Notes: generated by a model not told the origin, from the letters alone. 64,000 nt of DNA from Xenorhabdus sp. BG5 (GCF_015163665.1 NZ_JADEUG010000009.1:60743-124742); one strand, 5' to 3'. Shown: positions 41,096 to 51,316, counted from the stretch's first letter. A program made the numbers and translations.

Positions 41096-42409
41096 ATGAA
41101 TAAGACCGAAACAGTTAATAAAAAGAAATTTAAATTTGGGTTAGGCTGGCAGATTTTAGCTGCGCTTATATTGGGAATTATTGCAGGAGCCGTTTTACAT
41201 GACAATGAACACAAACAGTGGATAATTGTTAATGTGCTTTCTCCTGCCGGGAAAATATTTATCCAGCTTATTAAGATGATTGTTGTTCCAATTGTAATTT
41301 CAACATTGGTTGTTGGTATTGCCGGTGTTGGTAATACTAAGCAATTAGGAAAACTAGGCTTAAAAACAATTTTGTATTTTGAGATTGTCACAACAATTGC
41401 AATAATTGTAGGCATTTTTTTGGCAAATACGTTTAAGCCTGGTGTAGGTATTGATATGTCTGCTCTCCATCAAGTAGATATATCTCAATATGAACACACA
41501 ACACAGCAGGTTGAAAGTCATTCACACGGTATTGTTAATACCATTCTATCATTAGTACCCGATAATATTTTTGCGGCGATGTCCAGTGGCGACATGTTGC
41601 CCGTTATTTTCTTTGCCGTATTATTTGGTTTAGGTTTATCATCACTTCCGAAGGAAAAAAAAGAACCATTATTAACGGTATTACAAACATTCTCTGAAAC
41701 AATGTTTAGAGTGACTCATATTATCATGATGTATGCTCCAATCGGGGTATTTTCGTTGATTTCAGTAACAGTGGCTAACTTCGGGTTTAGCTCATTATTA
41801 CCATTAATAAAATTAGTTATTTTGGTTCACTGTGCAATTTTATTTTTTGCTATTGTCATTCTTGGTTTGATTGCCCGCTACTGCAATATCAATATTTTTA
41901 TACTCTTTAAGATCCTAAAAGATGAGCTACTGTTAGCCTATTCTACTGCCAGCTCAGAAACCGTATTACCCCGTATCATGGATAAAATGGAACAATATGG
42001 GGCTTCAAAATCAGTGACCAGCTTTGTTATTCCGATTGGTTATTCATTTAACCTTGATGGCTCAACGCTGTATCAGAGTATAGCCGCCATTTTTATTGCT
42101 CAGCTCTATGGAATTGATTTATCCCTTTGGCAAGAAATTACGCTTGTCCTCACATTGATTATTACCTCAAAGGGAATTGCCGGCGTTCCTGGGGTCTCTT
42201 TCGTTGTTCTGTTAGCAACGCTGGGCAGTGTGGGCATTCCATTAGAAGGTTTAGCCTTCATTGCGGGTATTGACCGGATTCTTGATATGGCTCGTACCGC
42301 ATTAAATGTAGTCGGTAATGCACTCGCTGCACTTGTTGTGGCTAAGTGGGAAAAACAATTTGACCAGCAAAAAGCTAAACAATATGAAGAATCTTTGATT
42401 TCTAAATAA
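41096..42409 (+). CDS. gltP: GltP, glutamate/aspartate:proton symporter
   Basis: 437 aa dicarboxylate/amino acid:cation symporter. Its diagnostic stretches match E. coli GltP closely: LSPAGKIFIQLIKMIVVPIV, AYSTASSETVLPRI (serine-rich hairpin motif), GYSFNLDGSTLYQSIAAIF and TSKGIAGVPGVSFVVL. It imports L-glutamate and L-aspartate with protons in the inner membrane. It sits between oppA paralogues, reading the other way, and is followed by its own terminator; the grouping suggests a peptide/amino acid uptake cluster. Confidence 0.94.
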   Translation: MNKTETVNKKKFKFGLGWQILAALILGIIAGAVLHDNEHKQWIIVNVLSPAGKIFIQLIKMIVVPIVISTLVVGIAGVGNTKQLGKLGLKTILYFEIVTTIAIIVGIFLANTFKPGVGIDMSALHQVDISQYEHTTQQVESHSHGIVNTILSLVPDNIFAAMSSGDMLPVIFFAVLFGLGLSSLPKEKKEPLLTVLQTFSETMFRVTHIIMMYAPIGVFSLISVTVANFGFSSLLPLIKLVILVHCAILFFAIVILGLIARYCNINIFILFKILKDELLLAYSTASSETVLPRIMDKMEQYGASKSVTSFVIPIGYSFNLDGSTLYQSIAAIFIAQLYGIDLSLWQEITLVLTLIITSKGIAGVPGVSFVVLLATLGSVGIPLEGLAFIAGIDRILDMARTALNVVGNALAALVVAKWEKQFDQQKAKQYEESLISK

Positions 42410-42435
42410 TATTTATTTTTAATTGTATGACCCTG

Positions 42436-42467
42436 AAAGGAAAAGCAGCTATTGCTTTTCCTTTTAA
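42436..42467 (+). terminator. Rho-independent terminator after gltP
   Basis: AAAGGAAAAGCA-GCTAT-TGCTTTTCCTTTT gives a long stem ending in a T-run, 27 bp past the gltP stop. Confidence 0.85.
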
Positions 42468-42488
42468 TAGTTGCCTCGATCCACTATA

Positions 42489-42589
42489 TACGCATTAAAC
42501 TTCAAGTTGCCATTTACAACACTCTATGAAACCTGATTTCTCCCCGCGAAGCGGGGAGAAATCACACACATCTTGAAGTTAGATTGGTA
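42489..42589. mobile_element. 101-bp MITE-like palindromic repeat, copy 2
   Basis: TA-flanked. It begins TACGCATTAAACTTCAAG and ends CTTGAAGTTAGATTGGTA, with core TTTCTCCCCGCG-AAGC-GGGGAGAAA. It sits 6 bp from the stop of oppA paralogue 2, where the palindrome could serve as that gene's terminator and also back up the gltP terminator. Confidence 0.85.
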
Positions 42590-42595
42590 TAGTTA

Positions 42596-44230
42596 TTAAT
42601 GTTCAATAATATAAAGATCTTTTGTAGAAATATAATCCATTGGGGTAACGTAAAACCCACCAATATAAGGCTTCACCAGGCGATTACTGACATAATAATA
42701 GACAGGGATCACCGGTATATCATGATTAAAAATAGCCATCGCTTTTTGATAATAAGCGATATCATTCGTTTCACCTGCTTTAATAACCATCTGATCAAAA
42801 TCATTATTGGCATATTGTGGTATATTATGACTGCTTCCCGTCAGGAAAGTATCCAAAAAAGACATTGGGCTGTTGTAATCCGCCGTCCATGCATATCTGA
42901 CTACATCAAACTTGTTCTGGTGCATATTATCCAACATCACTTTCCATTCCTGATTTTGTAAACTGGCTTGAACACCTAAGTTCTGTTTCCACATTGAAGT
43001 GACAGCGATAGCAAGTTTTTTATGGGATTCTCTCGTGTTATAAAGCAAGTTGAATTTGAGTGGATTTTTCTCGTTAAAACCCGCTTCATTCAATAGCTCT
43101 TTCGCTTTTTTAATCCGCTGTTCCTGTGTCCAGGAGGCATATTCTGGTGGGGTTAATGTGATACCACCAATATTAGGAGGCAAAATATCGTAAGCGGGCA
43201 ATTGTCCCATTCCCAATACTTTATCAGCAATCACATCTCTATCTATGGCTAAACCTAATGCTTTCCGAACTCTAACATCATTAAACGGCGGTTTTTGCGT
43301 ATTAAACACGTAATAGTAAGTACTGAGCATAGAACTCACATGAACTTGATCACCCAATGTTTTCTTTAATGATGCAAAAGAATCCAGAGGAATGGTCATC
43401 GTCATATCAATTTCACCGGCGAGATAGCGGTTTAAATCCGACTTTTCTGATGTAATAGCAAGGTAAGTCACTTTATTAATTACCGTGTTTTTATCATCCC
43501 AATAATGGGGATTCCTGACCCCAATCACATTTTCATTCACTTTCCATTCAGATAGCTTAAATGCACCACTGCCAACAAAAACATCAGGATGTGTCCATTT
43601 GTCACCATATTTTTTAACCGCTGTTGCACTCACCGGAACCAAGATTGGATGGGTGAGCATTTGCAAGAAATAAGCTACAGGTTTATCAAGTTTCACTTCC
43701 AAGGTGAAATCATCCAGCGCCTTTACGCCAAGCTCTTCCGCTTTTTTCTTGCCTGACAATATGTCGTTTGCATTCACTACATGAGCTGTTCCAAGGTAGC
43801 TGCCATAAGGCGAACCCATTTCGGGATCAAGCAGACGTCGCCAGCTAAATACCACATCATGGGCAGTAATCGGCGAGCCATCAGACCATTTAACGCCTTT
43901 TCTTAAATGAAAGAGCCAGGTTTGGTTGTCATTCGTTTCCCAGCGTTCAGCCAATCTGGGTTCAATATGGCCTTTTCTGTTGGTGTAAACCAAACCATCA
44001 AAAAAATCATGGATAATATTCAACTCAACATTACTTTCTACTTTATGGACATCTAAAGAAGCGGGGAAAGAACCATTGTTACGCACAATTTCTTGTTTCT
44101 CAGCCAATTGCATTCCTGGTGGAACAACGGCAGCATAAGAGGGTGTGATGTTTGTTAATAGTATTCCTATCAAGCAGGTGAGTATTTGGGGGAGCTTATT
44201 TTTCATTAAACCCGCCATGATTTTTTTCAT
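42596..44230 (-). CDS. oppA: OppA-type periplasmic oligopeptide-binding protein, paralogue 2
   Basis: 544 aa from the ATG at 44230 (MKKIMAGLMKNK), 9 bases after GGAG; the ATG 15 bases further upstream overlaps the ribosome site. Signal peptide ends SYA-AVVPPG. It shares KQEIVRNNGSFPASLDVHKV, KGVKWSDGSPITAHDVVFSW and KPYIGGFYVTP with the flanking paralogues but differs through the peptide pocket, so ligand range may differ. 128 bp separate it from paralogue 3 upstream, with no clear terminator, so both may be co-transcribed. Confidence 0.9.
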   Translation of the reverse strand: MKKIMAGLMKNKLPQILTCLIGILLTNITPSYAAVVPPGMQLAEKQEIVRNNGSFPASLDVHKVESNVELNIIHDFFDGLVYTNRKGHIEPRLAERWETNDNQTWLFHLRKGVKWSDGSPITAHDVVFSWRRLLDPEMGSPYGSYLGTAHVVNANDILSGKKKAEELGVKALDDFTLEVKLDKPVAYFLQMLTHPILVPVSATAVKKYGDKWTHPDVFVGSGAFKLSEWKVNENVIGVRNPHYWDDKNTVINKVTYLAITSEKSDLNRYLAGEIDMTMTIPLDSFASLKKTLGDQVHVSSMLSTYYYVFNTQKPPFNDVRVRKALGLAIDRDVIADKVLGMGQLPAYDILPPNIGGITLTPPEYASWTQEQRIKKAKELLNEAGFNEKNPLKFNLLYNTRESHKKLAIAVTSMWKQNLGVQASLQNQEWKVMLDNMHQNKFDVVRYAWTADYNSPMSFLDTFLTGSSHNIPQYANNDFDQMVIKAGETNDIAYYQKAMAIFNHDIPVIPVYYYVSNRLVKPYIGGFYVTPMDYISTKDLYIIEH

Positions 44231-44358
44231 ATTTTGAATCTCCATTAATTGCTATTTTCATTATTACATTACGCTACCATTTTTATTTAACTTATAATTT
44301 CAACTAACTTTATTAAGCAACAAGAGCCTAATAAAAACAGGATCTTATTAAGCAAAAA

Positions 44359-45993
44359 TCAGTATTTAATAATATAGAGATCTTTTGTCGGGATATTTCC
44401 CATCGAATCTACGTAAAAACCACCAACATAAGGCTTAACGAGTTTTACACGGACATAATAATAAACGGGGATGGCGGGTATTTCTTCATTGAGAATATCA
44501 ATGGCTTGTTGGTAATCAGCGGGATCATTCGTTTCATCTGCTTTTAAAGCCCATCGATCAAATTCCTTATTTTGATATCTCATATGGTTATTGGTATTCC
44601 CTGATGTGAAAATATCTAAAAAGCTAGTTGGGCTATTATAATCAGCATTCCATGCGTATCTCGTCAGCTCAAAGTTACCCTGCGTCATACTATCATTCTG
44701 CGTTTTAGTTTCCTGATTTTGTAAGATAACTCCAACCCCCAGATTCTTTTTCCACGCTGAGGTGGCAGCAATGGCAATTTTTTTATGTCCATCAGAGGTA
44801 TTATATAATAAGGTCAACTTGAGTGGATTCTTTTCATTAAAACCAGCCTCATTCAGTAGCGTTTTGGCCTTGGCAATGCGCTGTTCCTGTGTCCATGAGG
44901 CATATTCAGGCTGTTTTAAATAAATCCCCCCAGCCCCCGGAGACACCACATCATAAGCGGGCTTTTGACCATTACCTAATACCTTGTCAGTGATAATATT
45001 TCTGTCCAATGCTAAAGCCAACGCTTGTCTGACCCGAATATCATTAAAGGGCGGTTTTTGTGTATTAAAAAGATAATAATAAACACTCATCATGGGCTTA
45101 ACATGCAATTGATCACCAAATTTCTTCTTAACGATTGGCAAGAATTCCGATGGCCCTCCGTTAGATATATCAATCTCTCCTGTCATATAGCGGTTTAGAT
45201 CCGCTTTATAATCTGATAATGGCAAGTAAGTGACTTTATTAATGACGGTATTTTTATCATCCCAATAATAGGAATTTCTGACACCAACAATTTTTTCATT
45301 CACTACCCATTCAGAGAGTTTAAAAGGCCCATTGCTAACAAAATGTTGGGGCTGAGTCCATTTACTGCCATATTTTTTAATAGCCTGTTCACTCACCGGA
45401 GACATGGCGGGATGCGCTAACATTTGCAAAAAAACGGTTTTTGGCTTTTCCAGTACAATTTCTACCGTTGTATCATCCAGTGCCTTAACACCGAGTTCTT
45501 GCGGTTTTTTCTTACCAGATAGTACATCACGTGCGTTTACGACAGCTGCCTGAATCAGGTAACTACCGTAAGGCGAAATCGTGTCAGGTGTCACCAGACG
45601 TCGTAAAGAAAAAACCACATCATGGGCGGTAATCGGTGTACCGTCAGACCATTTAATCCCTTTTCTTAAATAGAAGATCCACGTTTTATTATCTTTGGTT
45701 TCCCAGCGCTCAGCCAAAGCGGGGATAATATTCTCTTCTTTATCTGTATCAACTAAGCGATCAAAAAAATCCCGCAAAATATCAAATTCACTGCTACCCT
45801 CAGATTTATGCGGATCTAATGAAGCAGGTTCGGAAAAATTATTGCGGGTAATTTCCTGCTTATCCGCCAATTGCACATTGGGAGGGACAATCGCAGCATA
45901 TGAGAACGTAATATTTCCCAGAATCAGACTGACAGAACAGATAAATATTTTAGCTATTTTATTTTTTATTATCCTTACCAACATTGTCTGCAT
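44359..45993 (-). CDS. oppA: OppA-type periplasmic oligopeptide-binding protein, paralogue 3
   Basis: 544 aa from the ATG at 45993 (MQTMLVRIIKNK), 9 bases after GGAG; the longer frame starting at 46020 begins before that ribosome site. Signal peptide ends SYA-AIVPPN. SBP family 5 features: RNNFSEPASLDPHKSEGS, KGIKWSDGTPITAHDVVFSL, YYWDDKNTVINKVTYLP. It is first of the two adjacent minus-strand paralogues. A possible FNR-type site lies ~160 bp upstream. Confidence 0.9.
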   Translation of the reverse strand: MQTMLVRIIKNKIAKIFICSVSLILGNITFSYAAIVPPNVQLADKQEITRNNFSEPASLDPHKSEGSSEFDILRDFFDRLVDTDKEENIIPALAERWETKDNKTWIFYLRKGIKWSDGTPITAHDVVFSLRRLVTPDTISPYGSYLIQAAVVNARDVLSGKKKPQELGVKALDDTTVEIVLEKPKTVFLQMLAHPAMSPVSEQAIKKYGSKWTQPQHFVSNGPFKLSEWVVNEKIVGVRNSYYWDDKNTVINKVTYLPLSDYKADLNRYMTGEIDISNGGPSEFLPIVKKKFGDQLHVKPMMSVYYYLFNTQKPPFNDIRVRQALALALDRNIITDKVLGNGQKPAYDVVSPGAGGIYLKQPEYASWTQEQRIAKAKTLLNEAGFNEKNPLKLTLLYNTSDGHKKIAIAATSAWKKNLGVGVILQNQETKTQNDSMTQGNFELTRYAWNADYNSPTSFLDIFTSGNTNNHMRYQNKEFDRWALKADETNDPADYQQAIDILNEEIPAIPVYYYVRVKLVKPYVGGFYVDSMGNIPTKDLYIIKY

Positions 45994-46154
45994 ATTAGTG
46001 GTCTCCATAATTGTTTTCATTATTAAATCATCAATACATACATCATTATTACCTTATGACTATTACCAAGATGACTATATTGAGTAATCTATTCAAGTAA
46101 CTTGAAATTTATTCTCATACTAAAATGCAACACATAATAATTAGCGTTGCATTT

Positions 46155-46168
46155 CTGATCTGGATCAA
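46155..46168. promoter_or_regulatory. FNR-like site upstream of oppA paralogue 3
   Basis: CTGAT-CTGG-ATCAA matches TTGATNNNNATCAA at nine of ten positions, about 160 bp above the start at 45993. The distance is long for direct activation, so the call is tentative. Confidence 0.35.
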
Positions 46169-46284
46169 ACAACTGTTACAGTATCTTTGATCTATTGGTT
46201 TTATCTACGCCGATCTGCGTTATCTTTTATCCCCGTCACATTATTTTGTTCCGATATCAAAATCGCAATCGGAAGTTATTTATA

Positions 46285-46386
46285 TACGCATTAAACTTCA
46301 AGTTGCAATTTACAACACTATATGAAACGTGATTTCTTCCCCGCTTCGCGGGGAGAAATCATATGCATCTTAAAGTTAGATTGGTA
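46285..46386. mobile_element. MITE-like palindromic repeat, copy 3 (102 bp)
   Basis: TA-flanked (46283-46284, 46387-46388). Begins TACGCATTAAACTTCAAG, ends AAGTTAGATTGGTA, core TTCCCCGC-TTC-GCGGGGA with one extra base relative to other copies. It is closest to copy 2 at 42489, in the same orientation; the two sit at the two outer ends of the oppA2-oppA3 pair. Confidence 0.85.
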
Positions 46387-46427
46387 TATTTATAATTCAT
46401 TTTGTTATCTCTTAACGTCCAAAATTT

Positions 46428-46458
46428 GCCTGCCCTTTAGCTATGCAGGAGAGCAGGC
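46428..46458 (-). terminator. Terminator-like hairpin after cpdB
   Basis: GCCTGC...GCAGGC stem (GCCTGCTCTCCTGCATAGCT... on the minus strand) followed by AAATTTT, about 26 bp past the cpdB stop at 46485. The T-tract is weak. Confidence 0.5.
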
Positions 46459-46484
46459 ATTCATATGATTACGTTCAGTAAGTT

Positions 46485-48455
46485 TTATTTTTTCTCTGTT
46501 AAATCAATTTGGTAGATGGAAAAACCGGTATCATCATTTTTTAAGTACTTCATCGGGTATTGGGCGTGTTGTTTAATGAACTTCGCCGCTTTTTCTGTTG
46601 GAGAAGTTTCGAAACGGATATTTAATTTTTTATCTGTTTTGATTGGTAAGAATGACCAATTGTTTTCAACCTGAGTTGATACTACGCCCTGCTCTTTGGT
46701 CATTCTGGAAATGTAAGAAGCCAAAATAGTACGGTTTTCATCCGGTGAAGCAAATGCGATGTGATCCTCTCCGGTGCCGGCAAATTTACCGCCGTATCCA
46801 CGGTAGTTATTGGTGGCGATCAGGAAAGTGGCTTTCGGATCAATCGGCTTACCCTGATAGGTAACATCTTTGATACGGTTCGCATCTTTATTGATAAGCT
46901 GACAATCGGTGTCGTATTTAGCGGGTTGAGTCAGGTCTATCTTATAGTTAACCCCGCTTATGGTATCGAAGTTGTAAGTACGGAAACCCTCCCAGTTCAG
47001 CAATTCTTGTGGTTTGGTGGAGTTTGCATCAATCTGGTTAAACATGCCCGCCGAGCATTCCAGCCACTCGACCACATTCGCCCCCGTTGCTTTCACTACC
47101 ACCAATGTATTTGGGTAGAGGTATAAATCGGCCGCGTTACGGAAAGTCAGATCCCCTTTTTCCACTTCCACAAAGTCAGATGGTGAATTTTTACGCCCGC
47201 CCGCTTTGAAAGGTGCCGCCGCCGCTAAAACAGGAAGCCCATCCAGATTTGGATCGCCCTGGATAAAGCGTTTGGTGTAATCTACCTGCGCATCATTGAC
47301 GATCTGAACAGTTGGATCGCTCTGGATCAGCGCCAGATAGCTGTACATGTTGTCAGTGGCTTTTCCAATGAATTTACTCACGAATTTGCGCGTTCCCAAG
47401 TGATCTTTTTCGATGATGGAAGCCAGTTTATTATCGCGTTCAACCAATGCTTTTTTATGGGTTTTGTCATAGATAGGGCGAGCCTCCGCTTTAGCAGATT
47501 CGACTTTCCATTCACCACTGCCGTTATTGATTACCATATCGACAACCCCCAGATGATCCCCCCACTGCCCCGGCATAACGGCAGGGATACCATTAATCGT
47601 GCCATTAGCGACATTAACCCCCTTGATACCTGTATATTCCTTGCCTGGGAACACGCCGTGAGCATGACCAAACATAATGGCATTAATGCCGGGAACTTCA
47701 CTCAAATAGTAAACCGAGTTTTCTGCCATCGCTTTATAAGGATCTTGAGAGAAACCAGAATGGGGAATGGCGATAATCAGCTCTGCACCCGCTTTCTTCA
47801 TTTGAGGGACGAATTTTTTCGCGGTTTCAGTAATGTCATTAACAACGACTTTGCCATTGAGATTGGCTTTGTCCCAAATTGTGATTTGGGGTGGCACAAA
47901 ACCGATATAACCGATCTTAATCGTGTGCTCTTTGCCTTCGCGATCTTTGACTGGAGTATCAACGATAATATACGGCGTAAAGTAGTTTTTACCGGTTTTG
48001 GCATCGATGATATTCGCATTGATATAAGGGAATTTGGCACCGGCGATGGCCTGTTTCAGATAAGCCAATCCAAAGTTGAATTCATGGTTACCAAAGTTGC
48101 CGACGGTATAGTCCATCGTATTCATCAATTTGTAGGCTGGATGAATCTCCCCTTGTTTCAATCCCTTTGCCACCATGTAATCCGCAAGCGGGCTACCTTG
48201 AATCAAGTCACCGTTATCTACCAAGATCGCATTGGTTGCCTCCGCTTTGGCTGCCTTAATTAAGTTTACAGTGCGAACCAAACCAAATTGCTCTGTGGTT
48301 TTATCTTTAAAGTAATCGAAATCCATCAGATTGCCGTGAATATCTGAGGTTTCCATCACCCTTAAATCAACGGTTGCCGCGTTCACATTGAATGCCACCA
48401 GCATTGCCAGCGTTGACATTGTCAACACGTTCTTACTTTTCAACATATTCTTCAT
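46485..48455 (-). CDS. cpdB: CpdB, 2',3'-cyclic-nucleotide 2'-phosphodiesterase/3'-nucleotidase
   Basis: 656 aa from the ATG at 48455, 7 bases after GGGG. Signal peptide [10 protein letters not shown]...AFNVNA (~27). Calcineurin-like metal motifs: [36 protein letters not shown] and GHAHGVFPG. The C-terminal 5'-nucleotidase domain has [12 protein letters not shown] (residues ~552-563). It is periplasmic and lets cells use extracellular cyclic nucleotides and 3'-AMP for phosphate and nucleosides. It belongs to the block that separates sbcC from mak/rdgC. Confidence 0.95.
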   Translation of the reverse strand: MKNMLKSKNVLTMSTLAMLVAFNVNAATVDLRVMETSDIHGNLMDFDYFKDKTTEQFGLVRTVNLIKAAKAEATNAILVDNGDLIQGSPLADYMVAKGLKQGEIHPAYKLMNTMDYTVGNFGNHEFNFGLAYLKQAIAGAKFPYINANIIDAKTGKNYFTPYIIVDTPVKDREGKEHTIKIGYIGFVPPQITIWDKANLNGKVVVNDITETAKKFVPQMKKAGAELIIAIPHSGFSQDPYKAMAENSVYYLSEVPGINAIMFGHAHGVFPGKEYTGIKGVNVANGTINGIPAVMPGQWGDHLGVVDMVINNGSGEWKVESAKAEARPIYDKTHKKALVERDNKLASIIEKDHLGTRKFVSKFIGKATDNMYSYLALIQSDPTVQIVNDAQVDYTKRFIQGDPNLDGLPVLAAAAPFKAGGRKNSPSDFVEVEKGDLTFRNAADLYLYPNTLVVVKATGANVVEWLECSAGMFNQIDANSTKPQELLNWEGFRTYNFDTISGVNYKIDLTQPAKYDTDCQLINKDANRIKDVTYQGKPIDPKATFLIATNNYRGYGGKFAGTGEDHIAFASPDENRTILASYISRMTKEQGVVSTQVENNWSFLPIKTDKKLNIRFETSPTEKAAKFIKQHAQYPMKYLKNDDTGFSIYQIDLTEKK

Positions 48456-48503
48456 CACTATGCCCCTTTATAGAATTGCTTCCAGGCATCATAATAAACC
48501 GTT

Positions 48504-48686
48504 TCAACAAATAGGCCATAACCATGCCGCCCCACGCACACCACTGGAATCCCCATGCATTGCTTTTCTGATTGGTGTTGCACACTCGCCACCAAAAATC
48601 CACTCTTTGACTAAATCGGGTAACGTTTGGTAAAGGCGATCAACATGGCTCATGCCACCGCCAAGTACAATTACATCCGGGTCCAA
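48504..48686 (-). pseudogene. mak: Mak (fructokinase/mannokinase, ROK family) C-terminal fragment
   Basis: Sixty codons reading [20 protein letters not shown], then [19 protein letters not shown] and VRGAAWLWP, the C-terminus of E. coli-type Mak (~302 aa). The first ~240 codons are missing; only ~130 bp separate the fragment from rdgC. Its orientation, divergent from rdgC, is that of mak in E. coli, so this is the native locus after a deletion, not a transposed piece. No ATG or ribosome site precedes it. Confidence 0.85.
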
Positions 48687-48814
48687 TATGAGAATGAAGA
48701 TGTGATTATAGGAAACTCATGAAGTTCTAGGGCTTCATCACATGATTCGTTATCATACCCCTTATGTTTTTAAGATGACCTTTGTCACAATGCGCAACAA
48801 TATGGGGTAACCGC

Positions 48815-49726
48815 ATGTTATGGTTCAAAAATTTAATGATTTACCGTTTAAACCGAGAGATTTCTCTTTCTGCGGATGAACTGGAAAAACAATTAAGCCC
48901 ATTGGCATTCACCCCATGCGGCAGCCAGGATATGATGAAAACGGGCTGGGTTTCGCCAATGGGATCGCACGGTGAAGCATTAACCCATGCTTCCGGCAAT
49001 CAAATTCTGATCTGCGCACGCAAAGAAGAAAAAATGCTGCCTTCTCCGGTGATTAAGCAGGAATTACAGGACAAAATAGCCCGTCTGGAAGGTGAACAAC
49101 ATCGCAAACTGAAAAAGACAGAAAAAGATTCACTGAAAGATGAAGTCATTCATACGCTGCTGCCAAGAGCATTCAGCCGTTTCAGCCAAACTTATATTTG
49201 GATCGATACCGTCAATCATTTAATTATCGTTGATGCCGCCAGCGCAAAACGGGCCGAAGATAATCTGGCACTGTTGAGAAAAACATTGGGATCACTGCCC
49301 GTTGTTCCTCTTACTTTCACCAATCCCATTGAATTGACGCTAACCGAGTGGGTACGTTCAGGTGATCTTCCTACCGGTTATGCCCTGATGGATGAAGCCG
49401 AACTCAAAGCCATTTTGGAAGAAGGTGGCGTGATCCGCTGTAAGAAGCAGGATTTGGTTTCAGATGAAATTGCAGCACATATTGAATCTGGCAAATATGT
49501 CACTAAGTTGGCCCTGGATTGGGAAGAGCGTATTCAGTTTATGCTGTCAGATGATGGCGCTTTCAAACGGATTAAATTTAGCGAAACTTTACGTGAACAA
49601 AATGATGATATCGATCGTGAAGATGTTGCCCAACGATTAGATGCTGATTTTACCTTAATGACGGGTGAACTCAGTGCATTGATCAAAAATACGATTGATG
49701 CGCTGGGCGGTGAAGCCGAAAGATAA
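48815..49726 (+). CDS. rdgC: RdgC, recombination-associated DNA-binding protein
   Basis: 303 aa from the ATG at 48815 ([12 protein letters not shown]), the exact E. coli length; an in-frame ATG 11 codons upstream is not used by the family. Matches include [52 protein letters not shown] and [12 protein letters not shown]. RdgC forms a ring dimer around duplex DNA and restrains RecA. It is monocistronic. Confidence 0.96.
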   Translation: MLWFKNLMIYRLNREISLSADELEKQLSPLAFTPCGSQDMMKTGWVSPMGSHGEALTHASGNQILICARKEEKMLPSPVIKQELQDKIARLEGEQHRKLKKTEKDSLKDEVIHTLLPRAFSRFSQTYIWIDTVNHLIIVDAASAKRAEDNLALLRKTLGSLPVVPLTFTNPIELTLTEWVRSGDLPTGYALMDEAELKAILEEGGVIRCKKQDLVSDEIAAHIESGKYVTKLALDWEERIQFMLSDDGAFKRIKFSETLREQNDDIDREDVAQRLDADFTLMTGELSALIKNTIDALGGEAER

Positions 49727-49733
49727 TGGCAAG

Positions 49734-49771
49734 CGAACTGCCTTAACAGTTAAATCCATTAAGGCAGTTCG
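49734..49771. terminator. Shared hairpin between convergent rdgC and porin genes
   Basis: CGAACTGCCTTAA / TTAAGGCAGTTCG is a perfect 13-bp stem with a 12-base loop in the 59-bp gap between rdgC and the porin. No T-run follows on the plus strand, so termination efficiency is uncertain. Confidence 0.6.
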
Positions 49772-49785
49772 GCAAAAAATGACAA

Positions 49786-50934
49786 TTAGAAGCGATAAAC
49801 TAAACCAACACCAAAGACGTCGTCAGTACTGGTCTTCGCTTTCTTAGTGAAATCATTGTCTTTCAATAAGTTAAATTGATATTCAGCATACGTGCCCATA
49901 TTTTTGTTAAAATTATAGAAGGCACCGACTGAAACATATTTCACCAAATCTTCAGATCCCTTGTCTGTCAGTATGCTCTTATCAGCCAGGTCATTACCCA
50001 AATCTTTACCTTTGGAATAAACAAAAGCGACAGAGGGACGCAAACCAAAATCAAACTGATACTGAGCCGTCAACTCAATGTTTTGGGTTTTATTGGCAAA
50101 CATCGTGTAGTTATTCACAGAGCTGCCAAATCGGGTCATATTACGGGTTTCACCATACATGGCTGCCAGATAGACATTATCTTTGTCATACTTGGCAGAA
50201 ACGATCCATGCTTCGGCTTTATTCCCTTTTGCCAGAACCTTAGCGGCAGTAGAACCCAGTTTCTGTACCGAAGTCCGGTTAGAGTTGCCGTATGACGCCC
50301 CAATGTTGAAGCCATTACCAAAGTCATAGGTGCTGGAAAGGCCAAAACCATCACCATTCTGCCTTGCAACATCGCTACGGCCATTTTTAGTACCATCATC
50401 ATTTTTAGCCTGATACTGCAAGGCAAAGTTCAGGCCATTGACCAAACCAAAAAAGTCAGTGTTACGATAGGTTAATAACCCGGTTGAACGCCCCATCAGA
50501 AAGTTATCGGTTGCGGCCATGGAATCACCACCAAATATTGGCAATGCATCTGTCCATGCGTTGGCATCATAAACCACACCATAATTGCGCCCGTAATCCA
50601 ACGAACCGTATTCGCCAAATTTCAACCCAGCGAAAGCCAAACGTGTTCTGGTGTTTGCCCCACTTTCCACTTCTGTACCATTGGCACCCATATTGAATTC
50701 CCAGCGCCCGAAGCCAGTGAGTATATCTGTAATTTGGGTTGAACCTTTAATACCGATACGACCGACAGAACCATCACCAGACTGGCTATTTGATTTGGAG
50801 AAAGTTCTTTGTACATCGGCTTTTCCATATAAATCTATTTTATTTCCATCTTTATTATAAATTTCAGCAGCATTTGCTCCCCCCGTAATAAGAAGTACCG
50901 GAATTGCCATTGCGAGTGCGTTGCGTTTTATCAT
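49786..50934 (-). CDS. OmpC/OmpF-type general porin
   Basis: 382 aa from the ATG at 50934 (MIKRNALAMAIPVLL), 8 bases after AGGA. Signal peptide cleaved at ANA-AEIYNKDG. Typical 16-strand porin features: N-terminal AEIYNKDGNKIDLYGK, loop-3 region GLLTYRNTDFFGLVNGLNFA, and terminal FGVGLVYRF ending in Phe. It forms trimeric diffusion pores in the outer membrane; Xenorhabdus OpnP-type porins are of this class. A CRP-like site lies 210 bp upstream. Confidence 0.92.
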   Translation of the reverse strand: MIKRNALAMAIPVLLITGGANAAEIYNKDGNKIDLYGKADVQRTFSKSNSQSGDGSVGRIGIKGSTQITDILTGFGRWEFNMGANGTEVESGANTRTRLAFAGLKFGEYGSLDYGRNYGVVYDANAWTDALPIFGGDSMAATDNFLMGRSTGLLTYRNTDFFGLVNGLNFALQYQAKNDDGTKNGRSDVARQNGDGFGLSSTYDFGNGFNIGASYGNSNRTSVQKLGSTAAKVLAKGNKAEAWIVSAKYDKDNVYLAAMYGETRNMTRFGSSVNNYTMFANKTQNIELTAQYQFDFGLRPSVAFVYSKGKDLGNDLADKSILTDKGSEDLVKYVSVGAFYNFNKNMGTYAEYQFNLLKDNDFTKKAKTSTDDVFGVGLVYRF

Positions 50935-51143
50935 TATCATAATCCTCATTAGTCTTGTTATTATTTAGCCACCGCCAAAATATTCATATCCCAAGAACAA
51001 CTTGCTCTGGAATAGTCAATAATCAGGTGGGCGGAGTATTTTACTTGTTTTGGTTAATTTAATGTTAAATTTGTAACAAGTAATGACGATACTAAGATCT
51101 AAACAAACCTTTTGCTAACAAAAATTAGCAAAAAATGCCATCT

Positions 51144-51159
51144 TGTGATGAACGTCACA
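51144..51159. promoter_or_regulatory. CRP-like binding site
   Basis: TGTGA-TGAACG-TCACA is a perfect match to the consensus half-sites with 6-bp spacing. It lies 210 bp above the porin start and 211 bp above the antitoxin start. Porin control by cAMP-CRP is plausible; which gene it serves is not shown by the sequence. Confidence 0.65.
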
Positions 51160-51291
51160 TCATAGAAATATTCCCTATGATTCAACAATATCAATTATGA
51201 CAATAACTTATTAAAAACAGTAAGTTATAAATAATGGGTGGGTAATAAAAAATGCTATGATTCGAGCATGGAGAACGTATTTGGGCGATAC

Positions 51292-51316
51292 AGGTCTGGT
51301 CAACTTGACCAGACTA
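51292..51316. other. Inverted repeat upstream of the phd-type antitoxin
   Basis: AGGTCTGGTCAA / TTGACCAGACTAA pairs as a 10-11 bp stem with almost no loop, 55 bp above the antitoxin ATG. Type II antitoxins commonly bind palindromes in this position; an autoregulatory operator is the likely meaning (inference). Confidence 0.5.

Larger units (their letters stand above)
45994..46484. other. Intergenic region between cpdB end and oppA paralogue 3 start
   Basis: About 490 bp. It contains the MITE copy at 46285-46386, an FNR-like palindrome at 46155-46168, and a hairpin for cpdB at ~46428-46458. No coding signal was seen. Confidence 0.6.

Noticed and set aside
47400..48263. Plus-strand open frame of 287 codons opposite cpdB
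   Set aside because: It lies wholly antisense to a gene with clear family motifs, has no ribosome site and has composition typical of a mirror frame.
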